Shown: positions 1 to 6,482, numbered from the stretch's first letter. The stretch is 6,482 bases of DNA from an uncultured Mogibacterium sp. (GCF_938039775.1 NZ_CALHTQ010000227.1:1-6482), one strand, 5' to 3'. Notes: generated from the sequence alone by a model not told the origin. Program-made: numbers and translations.

Positions 1-124
1 TCGGAGTATTTTTCTTAAGAAAATCAATAATAAGCTCTGTGCTTAATTCCTCAAATTCATCTTCATCAATTATAACTTCATCCCACTCAAAGTTATCATT
101 TAGAATATCATTTATCGTTAGCAT
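1..124 (-). CDS. Acidic protein of unknown function, N-terminus only
   Basis: A frame opens with ATG at 124, preceded by a perfect AGGAGG (131-136) at six bases, and remains open to the window edge, giving 41 residues. It begins MLTINDILNDNFEWDEVIID and continues with a strongly acidic stretch (DEDEFEEL) and then an Ile/Leu/Lys helix-like segment. No signal peptide, membrane segment or known motif is visible. Such acidic N-termini occur in small immunity and regulatory proteins among many others, so no function is assigned. It is likely real because of the exact ribosome binding site and the codon pattern; its product cannot be judged from this fragment. Confidence 0.6.
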   Translation of the reverse strand, partial: MLTINDILNDNFEWDEVIIDEDEFEELSTELIIDFLKKNTP

Positions 125-134
125 GCTTTACCTC

Positions 135-206
135 CTAAAAGTCTTTTTCTGTATCTCTACTTTTCTGCAAAAGACCACCAAAATGCTGGAAGGCTTCTGC
201 GAACAT
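135..206 (-). CDS. Possible 23-codon ORF or gene remnant before the acidic gene
   Basis: An ATG at 206 opens a 23-codon frame that encodes MFAEAFQHFGGLLQKSRDTE and ends in KDF. Its TAG stop overlaps the AGGAGG (131-136) of the next gene exactly as at the hcp and guaB junctions. The peptide is amphipathic rather than low-complexity, and the frame stays open further upstream (to about 250) without another Met. No ribosome binding site precedes the ATG. It could be a leader peptide, the tail of a decayed gene, or chance. I do not recognise it. Confidence 0.25.
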   Translation of the reverse strand: MFAEAFQHFGGLLQKSRDTEKDF

Positions 207-256
207 TTTTCGTAAGACAATAAAACCAGACCCAAAAAACTTTGATGTCCTATTTT

Positions 257-284
257 ATTATCTTAAAGTCATGTGCTTTGTCTT
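257..284 (-). promoter_or_regulatory. Possible promoter for the leftmost genes
   Basis: The minus strand has AAGACA, a 16-base spacer, then GATAAT (279-284 and 257-262), a 4/6 and 5/6 match to the sigma-A consensus. It would serve the short frame at 135-206 and the acidic gene starting at 124. In AT-rich DNA this match may be chance. Confidence 0.3.
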
Positions 285-346
285 TTATACTGTTCGATAA
301 TTTAAACGTAACTGGGATTGATCTCTCCCTGTAAATAGGTAGTTCT

Positions 347-718
347 TTACACTCTGTTTCCACTTTCATCAAAGGTATTCTTTAATGATTTTTCAGTAGA
401 TATAATAATTACAACAAAACTTATCATTTGAATTATTGTAATACCAAGCCCTATCCAGCCTATCCTATCCATTGACGTATTAATAACTCTAGGCATAATT
501 GCAATTGCCAATATTAACGAAGGAAAAAACATATATAGCGATATTTTTGCACAATGTTTTTGTGCAAAATCCCATGTATCTTGATTTTTCATAGACTGCT
601 TCGTTCTATACCCACTTGCATTATGAATCGTTTTGAACTTTGGACATAAATACCAAGTTAATAATAACGCAGCAGGTATTAATAATGTGATGATGAACAT
701 AAATATCCAAAATCCCAT
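347..718 (-). CDS. SdpI-family small membrane protein
   Basis: A 123-residue integral membrane protein with three predicted hydrophobic segments (about 4-24, 57-78 and 86-107). Between the first and second lies the family signature: GYRT (36-39), MKN (43-45) and TW (48-49), then FAQK. The C-terminal end TEKSLKNTFDE.GN is also typical of the SdpI fold. In Bacillus subtilis, SdpI gives immunity to the SdpC killing toxin and acts as a signal transducer. The short proteins that carry only this domain, lacking the extra N-terminal DUF1648-type region, are common in Firmicutes and mostly of unknown function. So immunity is only one possibility. The start is supported by a strong GGAGGAGGTG upstream. 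It lies in AT-rich DNA with codon use unlike the guaBA genes, and no toxin gene is visible beside it. Confidence 0.8.
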   Translation of the reverse strand: MGFWIFMFIITLLIPAALLLTWYLCPKFKTIHNASGYRTKQSMKNQDTWDFAQKHCAKISLYMFFPSLILAIAIMPRVINTSMDRIGWIGLGITIIQMISFVVIIISTEKSLKNTFDESGNRV

Positions 719-994
719 ATTTTACACCTCCTCCACAACTTCAAATATACCATTATCTATTTCCCGTAAGGCTCAAAATGATGTAGGGCTTTTCGTTTGT
801 TAAGTGCCTATATAATCAACTATGTTTAATTTCCTTGCTTATAAAATATAGAATGATTATCAATCCAAATAACCTTAAACTCACGATATATAAGTAATTT
901 ATCATATATGTGCACTTATTCCAATACATGTAGATCTTATAATAAATCAATTTAACTTCGCACCCTGTGCTTGTTTTTGGGCAGTCTTGGCGGA
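719..994. other. AT-rich intergenic region between guaA hairpin and SdpI-like gene
   Basis: Together with the hairpin at 995-1049 this makes a stretch of over 300 bases without an accepted gene. GC falls sharply at about 960. I see no convincing promoter; several TATAAT-like strings occur, as expected in such AT-rich DNA, but none has a good -35 at 16-18 bases. On the minus strand, GGAGGAGGTG (near 725-735) is the ribosome binding site of the next gene. A 37-codon hydrophobic frame (816-929) lacks a ribosome binding site and is not called. Confidence 0.6.
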
Positions 995-1049
995 GGACAC
1001 ACATCAAAAGGCCTGCCCTCATACGAGGGCAGGTCTTCTGTGTGTGTCC
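995..1049 (-). terminator. Long hairpin after guaA, probable terminator
   Basis: An almost fully self-complementary 55-base block. The inner arms CCTGCCCTC/GAGGGCAGG (1012-1020 and 1025-1033) enclose a 4-base loop. A middle stem pairs CAGAAG with CTTTTG, and the outer arms GGACACACA/TGTGTGTCC (1041-1049 and 995-1003) close it. Only one mismatch and one bulged base interrupt about 24 pairs. It begins one base after the guaA stop. The T-run CCTTTTG lies inside the structure rather than after it, so the inner hairpin followed by TTTT may act as the terminator and the outer stem may protect the mRNA end. No T-tract follows on the plus strand. Confidence 0.65.
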
Positions 1050-1050
1050 A

Positions 1051-2592
1051 TCATTCAAACTCCACCGTTCCCGGTGGCTTCGAGGTCAGATCGTAGAACA
1101 CCCTATTCACGTGATCCACCTCATTTATTATTCTATTCATAACCTTCTGCAGCACTGCCCATGGGATTTCCACCGCTTCTGCTGTCATGAAGTCAACTGT
1201 TTCGACAGCACGGATCGCAACCGCATAGTCATACGTACGGAAGTCTCCCATTACGCCGACTGATCTCATATTAGTTAGAGCTGCGAAATATTGACTGATA
1301 GAGCCTTCGAGGCCCGCTTTTGATATCTCCTCTCGGTAGATTGCATCAGCTTCCTGCACTATCTTAACCTTCTCAGCTGTAACCTCGCCGATGATTCTGA
1401 TGCCGAGGCCTGGTCCTGGGAATGGCTGACGGTCTACCAGATAGTCTGGGAGGCCGAGTTCTCTTCCTAGCGCTCGCACTTCGTCCTTGAACAGCATGCG
1501 GAGTGGCTCGATTATCTCCTTAAAATCAACGTGGTCTGGCAGTCCGCCCACATTGTGGTGCGACTTGATAACTGCCGACTTGCCGAGGCCGCTCTCGATG
1601 ATATCTGCGTAGATTGTTCCCTGAGCTAGGAAATCAACTGCGCCTATCTTCTTGGCTTCCTCTTCAAATACACGGATGAATTCCTCACCGATGATCTTAC
1701 GCTTCGTCTCTGGGTCTGTCACGCCAGCGAGCTTTGCATAGTATCTCTCCTGAGCATTTACACGCACGAAGTTGAGGTCGTACTCACCCTTGCTGCCAAA
1801 TATCTCTTCAACCTGGTCGCCCTCGTCCTTACGGAGTAGTCCATGATCAACGAACACGCAGGTCAGCTGCTTGCCGATTGCCTTTGCCAGAAGTGCCGCA
1901 ACTACACTGGAATCAACACCTCCAGAGAGTGCAAGCAGCACCTTGCCATCTCCAACCTTCTCACGAACCTCTGCGATTTCCTTTTCAGCAAAGGAATCCA
2001 TCTTCCAATCCTGCTCGCACTTACACACGCCCAGTATGAAGTTGCTAAGCAGCTCTGTGCCCTCTGCCGTATGATTTACCTCTGGGTGGAACTGCACTGC
2101 GTAGTAGCCCCTCTCCCTGTCTTCCATACCTGCAACTGGGCAGTTTTCTGTATGCGCCGTAATCTTGAAGCCTTCTGGTACCTCGTTAATGTAGTCAGTA
2201 TGGCTCATCCATGTTACGGTTTCGTCACTGAGTCCTGCAAATAGACCTTCTTTGCAATCTACTGTTGTATCGGTGCGGCCGTATTCGCTCGTTGGGGCTG
2301 TTCCGATCTTACCGCCTAGCACGTGTGCCATAAGCTGTGCGCCGTAGCAGATGCCGAGGATTGGAAGTCCTAGCTCGAACACGCCTCTATCGATTGCTGG
2401 TGCACCCTCTCCGTATGCGGACTGTGGGCCACCTGTAAAGATGATGCCGCATGGGTCAAATTCCTTGACCTTTTCTACTGTTACATTTTCAAAATTATGA
2501 ACTTCCGAGTACACGCCGAGCTCACGAACCCTGCGGGCGATGAGCTGGTTATACTGTCCGCCAAAATCAATAATTAATATCTTGTTAGCCAT
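1051..2592 (-). CDS. guaA: GMP synthase (glutamine-hydrolysing)
   Basis: Converts XMP to GMP using ATP and ammonia released from glutamine; cytoplasmic, acting directly after GuaB. At 513 residues it is full length. The class I glutamine amidotransferase domain occupies about 1-190, with nucleophile Cys82 (GICYG) and partners His169 and Glu171 (FHPEV). The ATP-pyrophosphatase domain follows, with the P-loop-like SGGVDSS at 223-229 and [10 protein letters not shown] at 248-257. The C-terminal dimerisation domain includes [10 protein letters not shown] (346-355) and [10 protein letters not shown] (390-399) and ends in KPPGTVEFE. The two domains are fused, as is usual in bacteria. It starts 8 bases after guaB, with its ribosome binding site overlapping the guaB stop, so the pair is one operon driven from the guaB promoter. 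No truncation or missing key residue was seen. A long hairpin begins one base after its stop codon. Confidence 0.97.
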   Translation of the reverse strand: MANKILIIDFGGQYNQLIARRVRELGVYSEVHNFENVTVEKVKEFDPCGIIFTGGPQSAYGEGAPAIDRGVFELGLPILGICYGAQLMAHVLGGKIGTAPTSEYGRTDTTVDCKEGLFAGLSDETVTWMSHTDYINEVPEGFKITAHTENCPVAGMEDRERGYYAVQFHPEVNHTAEGTELLSNFILGVCKCEQDWKMDSFAEKEIAEVREKVGDGKVLLALSGGVDSSVVAALLAKAIGKQLTCVFVDHGLLRKDEGDQVEEIFGSKGEYDLNFVRVNAQERYYAKLAGVTDPETKRKIIGEEFIRVFEEEAKKIGAVDFLAQGTIYADIIESGLGKSAVIKSHHNVGGLPDHVDFKEIIEPLRMLFKDEVRALGRELGLPDYLVDRQPFPGPGLGIRIIGEVTAEKVKIVQEADAIYREEISKAGLEGSISQYFAALTNMRSVGVMGDFRTYDYAVAIRAVETVDFMTAEAVEIPWAVLQKVMNRIINEVDHVNRVFYDLTSKPPGTVEFE

Positions 2593-2603
2593 TATCGCTC
2601 CTA
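2593..2603 (-). promoter_or_regulatory. Ribosome binding site overlapping the guaB stop codon
   Basis: The minus strand reads TAGGAGCGATA before the guaA ATG. The guaB stop TAG shares two bases with AGGAG (2598-2602), which lies five bases from the start. This mirrors the hcp/198-aa junction and indicates coupled translation; it also confirms the guaA start at 2592. Confidence 0.8.
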
Positions 2604-4112
2604 ACGTCTTACTGTTGCTACGCTATTGTCCTTGAGTACAACGTCGTGCGCTCCACCCTCGATGATGCTTGTTGCGGATACGAGTGTGAGCTTCGCATTC
2701 TGCTGTAGCTCTGGAATAGATAGAACTCCGCAGTTGCACATTGTCGACTTAACCTTATCTAGAGAGAGGTTTACGTTGTCGTGCAGCGATCCTGCATATG
2801 GAACGTAGGAGTCAACACCTTCCTCGAACTTGAGTTTACTATCGCCGCCGAGGTCGTATCTCTGCCAGTTACGAGCTCTCGCAGAACCTTCGCCCCAGTA
2901 CTCCTTCATGTAGTTGCCATTTACCATAACCTTAGCGGATGGCGACTCGTCAAATCTTGCAAAATATCTGCCTAGCATGATGAAGTCCGCGCCCATAGCG
3001 AGTGCTAGTGTCATGTGGTAGTCGTACACGATTCCGCCGTCAGAGCAGATTGGAATGTACTCACCTGTCTTCTCGAACCACTCGTCTCTTGCTGCTGCAA
3101 CCTCGAGCACTGCAGATGCCTGTCCGCGTCCAATTCCCTTCTGCTCTCTAGTTATGCAGATGGAACCGCCACCGATTCCGACCTTGATGAAGTCTGCGCC
3201 GCTCTTAGCTAGGAAGTCGAAGCCTTCCTTATCTACGACGTTACCAGCACCAATTTTAACTGTGTCGCCGTACTTTTCCTTAACCCACTTGAGAGTTCTA
3301 GCCTGCCACTCAGAATATCCTTCTGATGAGTCTATTGTGAGCACGTCTACGCCTGCCTCTACGAGCGCTGGGATTCTCTCCTCGTAGTCACGAGTGTTGA
3401 TTCCTGCACCTACGATGAAGCTCTTGTTGTCGTCGAGAAGCTCGTTTGGATTCTGCTTGTGAGAGTCGTAGTCTTTTCTAAATACAAATGCTACTAGGCA
3501 TCCGTCCTTGTCCACGATTGGCAGCTGGTTTACCTTGTTCTCCCAGATGATGTCGTTAGCCTCGGACAGAGTGATTCCTGCGTTGCCATACACGAGGTTC
3601 TCGAGAGGTGTCATGAACTCAGAAACCTTAGTATCTGTGCTAAGTCTGCTCACTCTGTAGTCCTTGCTTGTAACGAGGCCGACTAGCTTGCCGTGTCCTG
3701 TACCGTCATCTGTAACCGCTACTGTCGAGTGTCCAGAATTCTTTTTGATTGCGAGAACGTCAGCAAGTGTGCTGTCAGGCTTTACGTTGGTATCACTTGG
3801 TACGAAGCCTGCCTTATAGGACTTAACCTTCTTGACCATTGCCGCCTGGCTCTCGATTGACTGAGAACCGAAGATGAAAGAAATTCCACCCTCCTTCGCT
3901 AATGCAACCGCCATCCCGTCATCAGAAACAGCCTGCATTACTGCGGAAACAAGTGGAATATTTGCCTTGATCTTAGGCTCCTCGCCTTTCTTGAATTTAG
4001 TAATCGGAGTCGCGAGCGACACATTCTCAGGCCTAGCATCTGCGCTAGAATATCCAGGCACTAGAAGGTACTCGCTAAATGTTCTTGATGGTTCTGTTAG
4101 AACGATTGCCAT
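2601..4112 (-). CDS. guaB: Inosine-5'-monophosphate dehydrogenase
   Basis: Oxidises IMP to XMP with NAD+, the committed step of guanine nucleotide synthesis; cytoplasmic, typically tetrameric. The 503 residues form the usual (beta/alpha)8 barrel interrupted by a tandem CBS pair at about 95-220 (first near 108-152, second near 163-214). The catalytic loop reads [13 protein letters not shown] with Cys319. Asp261, Asp358 (CSDGG), Arg382 (GRYF), Glu408 (WGEGS) and Glu431 are in place. The mobile flap carries Arg418-Tyr419 (NWQRYD), the pair that activates water. The loop GIGGGSIC and the 400-440 region differ from common bacterial GuaB (GIGPGSIC) and match, from memory, the Tritrichomonas foetus enzyme, with identical numbering. 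The start at 4112 is supported by GAGAGG about seven bases upstream. It is transcribed from the 4173-4181 promoter and coupled to guaA. All catalytic residues are intact. Confidence 0.96.
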   Translation of the reverse strand: MAIVLTEPSRTFSEYLLVPGYSSADARPENVSLATPITKFKKGEEPKIKANIPLVSAVMQAVSDDGMAVALAKEGGISFIFGSQSIESQAAMVKKVKSYKAGFVPSDTNVKPDSTLADVLAIKKNSGHSTVAVTDDGTGHGKLVGLVTSKDYRVSRLSTDTKVSEFMTPLENLVYGNAGITLSEANDIIWENKVNQLPIVDKDGCLVAFVFRKDYDSHKQNPNELLDDNKSFIVGAGINTRDYEERIPALVEAGVDVLTIDSSEGYSEWQARTLKWVKEKYGDTVKIGAGNVVDKEGFDFLAKSGADFIKVGIGGGSICITREQKGIGRGQASAVLEVAAARDEWFEKTGEYIPICSDGGIVYDYHMTLALAMGADFIMLGRYFARFDESPSAKVMVNGNYMKEYWGEGSARARNWQRYDLGGDSKLKFEEGVDSYVPYAGSLHDNVNLSLDKVKSTMCNCGVLSIPELQQNAKLTLVSATSIIEGGAHDVVLKDNSVATVRR

Positions 4113-4172
4113 TTTGCACCTCTCTCTTTCTATATATAAAAATCAAATTGAAATTAAAGATATTAATTGAAA

Positions 4173-4181
4173 ATTATAGCA
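4173..4181 (-). promoter_or_regulatory. Extended -10 promoter of guaBA
   Basis: The minus strand reads TGCTATAAT, a perfect match to the extended -10 consensus TGnTATAAT. No good -35 hexamer is present at the normal distance, which extended -10 promoters tolerate. Transcription would start near 4166, leaving a leader of about 54 bases before guaB. That is too short for a guanine riboswitch with its expression platform. The sequence ACTACCGAAAAGT (4191-4203), overlapping the -35 region, weakly resembles a Gram-positive PurR box; I count this only as a possibility. Confidence 0.7.
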
Positions 4182-4220
4182 CAACAGGTCACTTTTCGGT
4201 AGTGTTTGGAGCGGAAAATA

Positions 4221-4263
4221 TAATAAAAAAGAATGTGACCGAGCACACTGCCCAGCCACACCT
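4221..4263 (-). terminator. Intrinsic terminator of the hcp unit
   Basis: On the minus strand the arm GTGTGGCTGGGC (4250-4261) pairs over 12 positions with GCTCGGTCACAT (4233-4244), including four G-U pairs, around a 5-base loop. A run of six T follows within two bases (4225-4230). It lies about 40 bases after the stop of the 198-residue gene and upstream of the guaB promoter, so it separates the two transcription units. Confidence 0.8.
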
Positions 4264-4300
4264 CTTATGATTTAATTTTGTCTGTAATCACTAGCTGCGG

Positions 4301-4897
4301 TTACGCTCTAATCTCGTATGTTCCTTCCTGTGGCTCCTCATATGATAGTCCTGCAGGTTCGAACATTCCCTTTACGATTTCTGTTCTGAGCACGTAGTAG
4401 AGTTCATCCTCTTCATTAGCCCAGTGCTGAGCGTGAATGTCCATGTTGCGTCTCCATGTGATGGAGTCATCTGTCTGACCAATCATTTCATTTACATTGT
4501 CGCATGGCATACCGTCGAGCAGTGTGTTATTGAGGTATCCGAAAGCTACATCTGCCTTAGTACCAGTTGGCACCGCATTTAGCTCGCCGAAGCGTCTAGC
4601 CGCCTGCTTTAGGTCCTCTACTCTTGCAGGGTTTGCAGCTGTGATAGTCTGAACTAGCTTCGCATATCTGCTCTCTGCATCTGCAATTCTTGCCTGAAGG
4701 CTGCCGTGAATGTTGTCAGGGTCAACCGCCTCTTCAAGCGGACGTCTATCGTAGCTGTGACACTCATTTGCAAGCTCCTCTGTCAGCTCGCTCCATCCCT
4801 CTGCCTTTCCAGCATCGATCAGTGCGTCTGTGAGGTCTTCCTGAAATATGATTTTGTCATATAGCCACTGATGTATAGGTCCTAGAAATAAACTCAT
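4301..4897 (-). CDS. Unrecognised 198-aa protein coupled to hcp
   Basis: I do not recognise a named family. The start is set by AGGAGG five bases upstream, overlapping the hcp stop, so it is almost certainly co-transcribed and coupled with hcp, and the hcp-unit terminator follows it. No signal peptide or membrane segment is visible. The protein is acidic and looks mostly alpha-helical, so it is probably cytoplasmic. The N-terminus is GPIHQWLYDKI (residues 6-16). The middle (about 65-105) is a charged, helix-like stretch rich in Ala, Arg and Glu. The C-terminal part carries GMPCD (129-133) and WRRNMDIHAQHW (148-159), followed by an acidic, Tyr-containing helix-like stretch. His 9, 47, 64, 155 and 158 and Cys 46 and 132 are candidate metal or cofactor ligands, but that is inference from composition only. 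Codon use is of the host type, matching guaB and the 3' part of hcp. A role in maturing, reducing or assisting Hcp is suggested only by position. Confidence 0.85.
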   Translation of the reverse strand: MSLFLGPIHQWLYDKIIFQEDLTDALIDAGKAEGWSELTEELANECHSYDRRPLEEAVDPDNIHGSLQARIADAESRYAKLVQTITAANPARVEDLKQAARRFGELNAVPTGTKADVAFGYLNNTLLDGMPCDNVNEMIGQTDDSITWRRNMDIHAQHWANEEDELYYVLRTEIVKGMFEPAGLSYEEPQEGTYEIRA

Positions 4898-4909
4898 CGT
4901 TACCTCCTA
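4898..4909 (-). promoter_or_regulatory. Ribosome binding site overlapping the hcp stop codon
   Basis: The minus strand reads TAGGAGGTAACG before the ATG of the 198-residue gene. The TAG is the hcp stop and its last two bases belong to AGGAGG, which sits five bases from the start. A ribosome ending hcp therefore terminates directly on the next gene's entry site, which suggests translational coupling and fixes the start at 4897. Confidence 0.85.
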
Positions 4910-6482
4910 TTTACCAAGGAATAGCTCGATATCGTCATCTACTGATCCGATTCCTGCGATTCCGAAGTTCTCAACGAGTACGTTTGCAACGTTTGGTGAG
5001 AGGAATCCTGGTAGTGTTGGTCCTAGGTGGATGTTCTTAACACCGAGGTATAGAAGTGCGAGAAGAACGATTACAGCCTTCTGCTCATACCAAGCGATGT
5101 TGTAAGCGATTGGTAGCTCGTTAACGTCGTCTAGGCCAAATACTTCCTTAAGCTTGAGAGCAATAAGTGCTAGTGAGTATGAATCGTTACACTGTCCTGC
5201 GTCGAGTACACGTGGAATTCCACCGATGTCTCCGAGGTCTAGCTTGTTGTACTTGTACTTAGCGCATCCTGCTGTGAGGATTACTGTATCCTTAGGTAGA
5301 GCCTTTGCAAACTCTGTGTAGTAGTCTCTGGACTTCTGTCTTCCGTCACAACCGGCCATAACCACGAACTTCTTAATAGCGCCGGACTTCACAGCATCTA
5401 CAACCTTATCTGCAAGGGCAAATACCTGCTCATGAGCAAATCCGCCTACGATGGTTCCGGTCTCGATTTCTGTTGGAGCGGGGCAGGACTTAGCCTGTTC
5501 AATGATGGCAGAGAAGTCCTTGATTTCGCCGTACTTTCCTCCGATGTGCTTGCATCCGGGATAACCTGCCGCACCGGTAGTCCAAAGTCTGTCCTTATAG
5601 CTGTCCTTTGGAGGAACGATACAGTTTGTGGTCATCAGGATTGGTCCGTTAAATGGCTCGAACTCTTCCTTCTGCTTCCACCAAGCATTTCCGTAGTTTC
5701 CTGCGAAGTGCTTATACTTCTTAAAGAATGGATAGTAGTGGGCAGGAAGCATCTCGGAGTGGGTGTAAACATCTACGCCGGTACCCTCTGTCTGGTCGAG
5801 AAGCATTTCCAGATCCTTAAGGTCGTGTCCGGAAACCAGGATACCCGGGTTGTTGCGAACACCGATATTTACGGTAGTGATTTCAGGATGTCCGTAGGTA
5901 GAAGTATTTGCTCCGTCAAGCAGTGCCATACCCTCTACACCTGCCTTACCGGTCTCTAAGGTAAGGGCTACCAAATCATCTACAGAAAGGCTGTCGTCTA
6001 AAGTTGCGGCAAGAGCCTTCTGGATGAAAGCATCTACATTTGCATCATCCTTTAAAAGAGCATTTGCGTGCTTGGAGTAAGCAGCAAGTCCCTTTAATCC
6101 GTAAGTGATTAACTCTCTTAAGGAACGGATATCTTCATTTTCGGTAGCTAAAACACCGATGCTCTGGGCAAAAATCTCGTAATCCTTTTCTGCTACTTCT
6201 ACAGTTGCTGCCTTAGGAAGCTTGGAACTGTCGGAAAGAGTCGCTCTTACGGAATCTCTCAGAGCAAAGGTCTCCTTGATATTTTCCACGATAGCATCCT
6301 TATCAAAGTTTGCATTGGTGATGGTGATGAAAAGGTTCATGGTTACTCTGTGGTTTACATCCAGAGAAACTTCCTTTCCCTCAGCTCTTAACTGCTGAGC
6401 CACAGCGGATAAGCCCTTGGTAGCATAAACCAAAAGGTCCTGCATAGCCGCTACATCCGGCTTCTTTCCGCAAACACCGGAT
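4907..6482 (-). CDS. hcp: Hybrid cluster protein (hydroxylamine reductase), 5' end beyond window
   Basis: Cytoplasmic iron-sulfur protein of anaerobes with a cubane-type cluster and a hybrid Fe-S-O cluster. The family reduces hydroxylamine in vitro and is linked to nitric oxide handling and protein S-nitrosylation in E. coli. The frame stays open to the window edge and reads [12 protein letters not shown] before the first visible Met, so that Met (6445) is internal. The Cys at 6470-6472 is the last of the four N-terminal cubane cysteines; the other three are outside. All seven expected hybrid-cluster ligands are present: His (5825-5827, GHD), Glu (5753-5755, HSEML), Cys (5621-5623, TTNC), Cys (5348-5350, MAGCDG), Cys (5264-5266, TAGCAKY), Cys (5189-5191, GQCND) and Glu (5084-5086, WYEQ). 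About 524 residues are visible, so roughly 20 are missing for a typical ~545-residue member. Codon use switches sharply near 5300-5332. The family call is secure; the physiological substrate here is not shown by sequence. Confidence 0.96.
   Translation of the reverse strand, partial: SGVCGKKPDVAAMQDLLVYATKGLSAVAQQLRAEGKEVSLDVNHRVTMNLFITITNANFDKDAIVENIKETFALRDSVRATLSDSSKLPKAATVEVAEKDYEIFAQSIGVLATENEDIRSLRELITYGLKGLAAYSKHANALLKDDANVDAFIQKALAATLDDSLSVDDLVALTLETGKAGVEGMALLDGANTSTYGHPEITTVNIGVRNNPGILVSGHDLKDLEMLLDQTEGTGVDVYTHSEMLPAHYYPFFKKYKHFAGNYGNAWWKQKEEFEPFNGPILMTTNCIVPPKDSYKDRLWTTGAAGYPGCKHIGGKYGEIKDFSAIIEQAKSCPAPTEIETGTIVGGFAHEQVFALADKVVDAVKSGAIKKFVVMAGCDGRQKSRDYYTEFAKALPKDTVILTAGCAKYKYNKLDLGDIGGIPRVLDAGQCNDSYSLALIALKLKEVFGLDDVNELPIAYNIAWYEQKAVIVLLALLYLGVKNIHLGPTLPGFLSPNVANVLVENFGIAGIGSVDDDIELFLGK
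5300..5332. other. Mosaic junction inside hcp (codon-usage breakpoint)
   Basis: By hand count, upstream of this point (6482-5330) about 33 Leu codons are CTT 15, TTA 9, CTG 6, TTG 2, CTC 1, CTA 0. Ser is never TCA and Thr is mostly ACC. Downstream (about 5300-4907) 22 Leu codons are CTA 9, CTC 8, CTT 5 and none of TTA, TTG or CTG; all four Ser are TCA and all three Thr are ACA. The last TCC codon is at 5330-5332 and the first CTA codon at 5297-5299, which brackets the switch. The 3' style matches the three downstream genes. The segment lies between two hybrid-cluster cysteines, in a conserved stretch where homologous exchange, or a false assembly join, would be easy. Confidence 0.8.

Noticed and set aside
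301..346. Terminator after the SdpI-like gene
   Set aside because: Only a 4-bp GGGA/TCCC pairing without a following T-run is visible, so it is not convincing.
816..929. 37-codon hydrophobic peptide starting MYWNKC
   Set aside because: One membrane-like segment is visible, but no Shine-Dalgarno precedes either ATG and the codons reflect AT-rich sequence. Not supported as a gene.
816..1058. 80-codon minus-strand frame overlapping the end of guaA
   Set aside because: It translates the guaA terminator hairpin, has no ribosome binding site, and its hydrophobic tail is what AT-rich DNA gives by chance.
1843..2244. 133-codon plus-strand frame opposite guaA (and smaller ones at 967-1263 and 1871-2074)
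   Set aside because: Shadows of the complete GMP synthase gene, with no family resemblance.
3055..3387. Plus-strand frames opposite guaB (also 2626-2975, 3015-3212 and 3874-4270)
   Set aside because: Antisense shadows of an intact IMP dehydrogenase; Ser/Pro-rich translations with no motif.
4113..4300. Guanine riboswitch in the guaB leader
   Set aside because: The predicted transcript leader is only about 54 bases and lacks the conserved three-way junction core. The only strong hairpin lies upstream of the promoter and terminates the hcp unit.
5432..5959. 175-codon plus-strand frame opposite hcp
   Set aside because: Antisense shadow of the well-supported hcp frame; low-complexity Cys/Ser/Val content and no ribosome binding site.
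4907..6445. hcp starting at the Met at 6445
   Set aside because: The frame continues upstream with residues typical of Hcp, including the fourth cubane cysteine at 6470-6472, so the gene runs off the window.

Overview
This is a window from the chromosome of a bacterium. Everything I accept as coding is on the minus strand, so transcription runs from high to low coordinates. The host looks like a strictly anaerobic member of the Clostridia (Firmicutes). The reasons are near-perfect AGGAGG ribosome binding sites, an oxygen-sensitive hybrid cluster protein, a GuaB/GuaA pair, and CTA/CTC/ACA/TCA-rich codon use at moderate GC. I cannot name a genus; an Anaerovoracaceae/Mogibacterium-like or Peptostreptococcaceae-like host is a guess.

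Layout, read in the direction of transcription. (1) 6482-4301 is a two-gene unit: hcp, whose first ~20 codons lie beyond the window, followed 9 bases later by an unrecognised 198-residue protein. It closes with a good intrinsic terminator at about 4225-4261. (2) 4181-1051 is the guanine-nucleotide unit: an extended -10 promoter, guaB (IMP dehydrogenase, 503 aa), then guaA (GMP synthase, 513 aa) 8 bases later. It ends in a very long hairpin at 995-1049, immediately after the guaA stop. The two enzymes together convert IMP to XMP to GMP. (3) From about 960 down to 1 the DNA becomes AT-rich and accessory in character: a small SdpI-family membrane protein, a possible 23-codon reading frame, and the start of an acidic protein that runs off the window.

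The most striking observation is inside hcp. The part from 6482 to about 5330 uses leucine codons CTT/TTA/CTG with ACC and TCC and never CTA. The part from about 5300 to the stop uses CTA/CTC/CTT with ACA and TCA and never TTA, TTG or CTG. The second style matches the rest of the window. The reading frame and all seven hybrid-cluster ligands are intact across the join. The gene is therefore either a natural in-frame homologous recombinant or, if this comes from a mixed sample, a chimeric assembly joined at a conserved stretch.

A second point of interest is that GuaB matches, from memory, the unusual IMP dehydrogenase of the protozoan Tritrichomonas foetus, residue number for residue number at the active site. 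No tRNA, rRNA, CRISPR array, insertion sequence or recognised riboswitch was seen.
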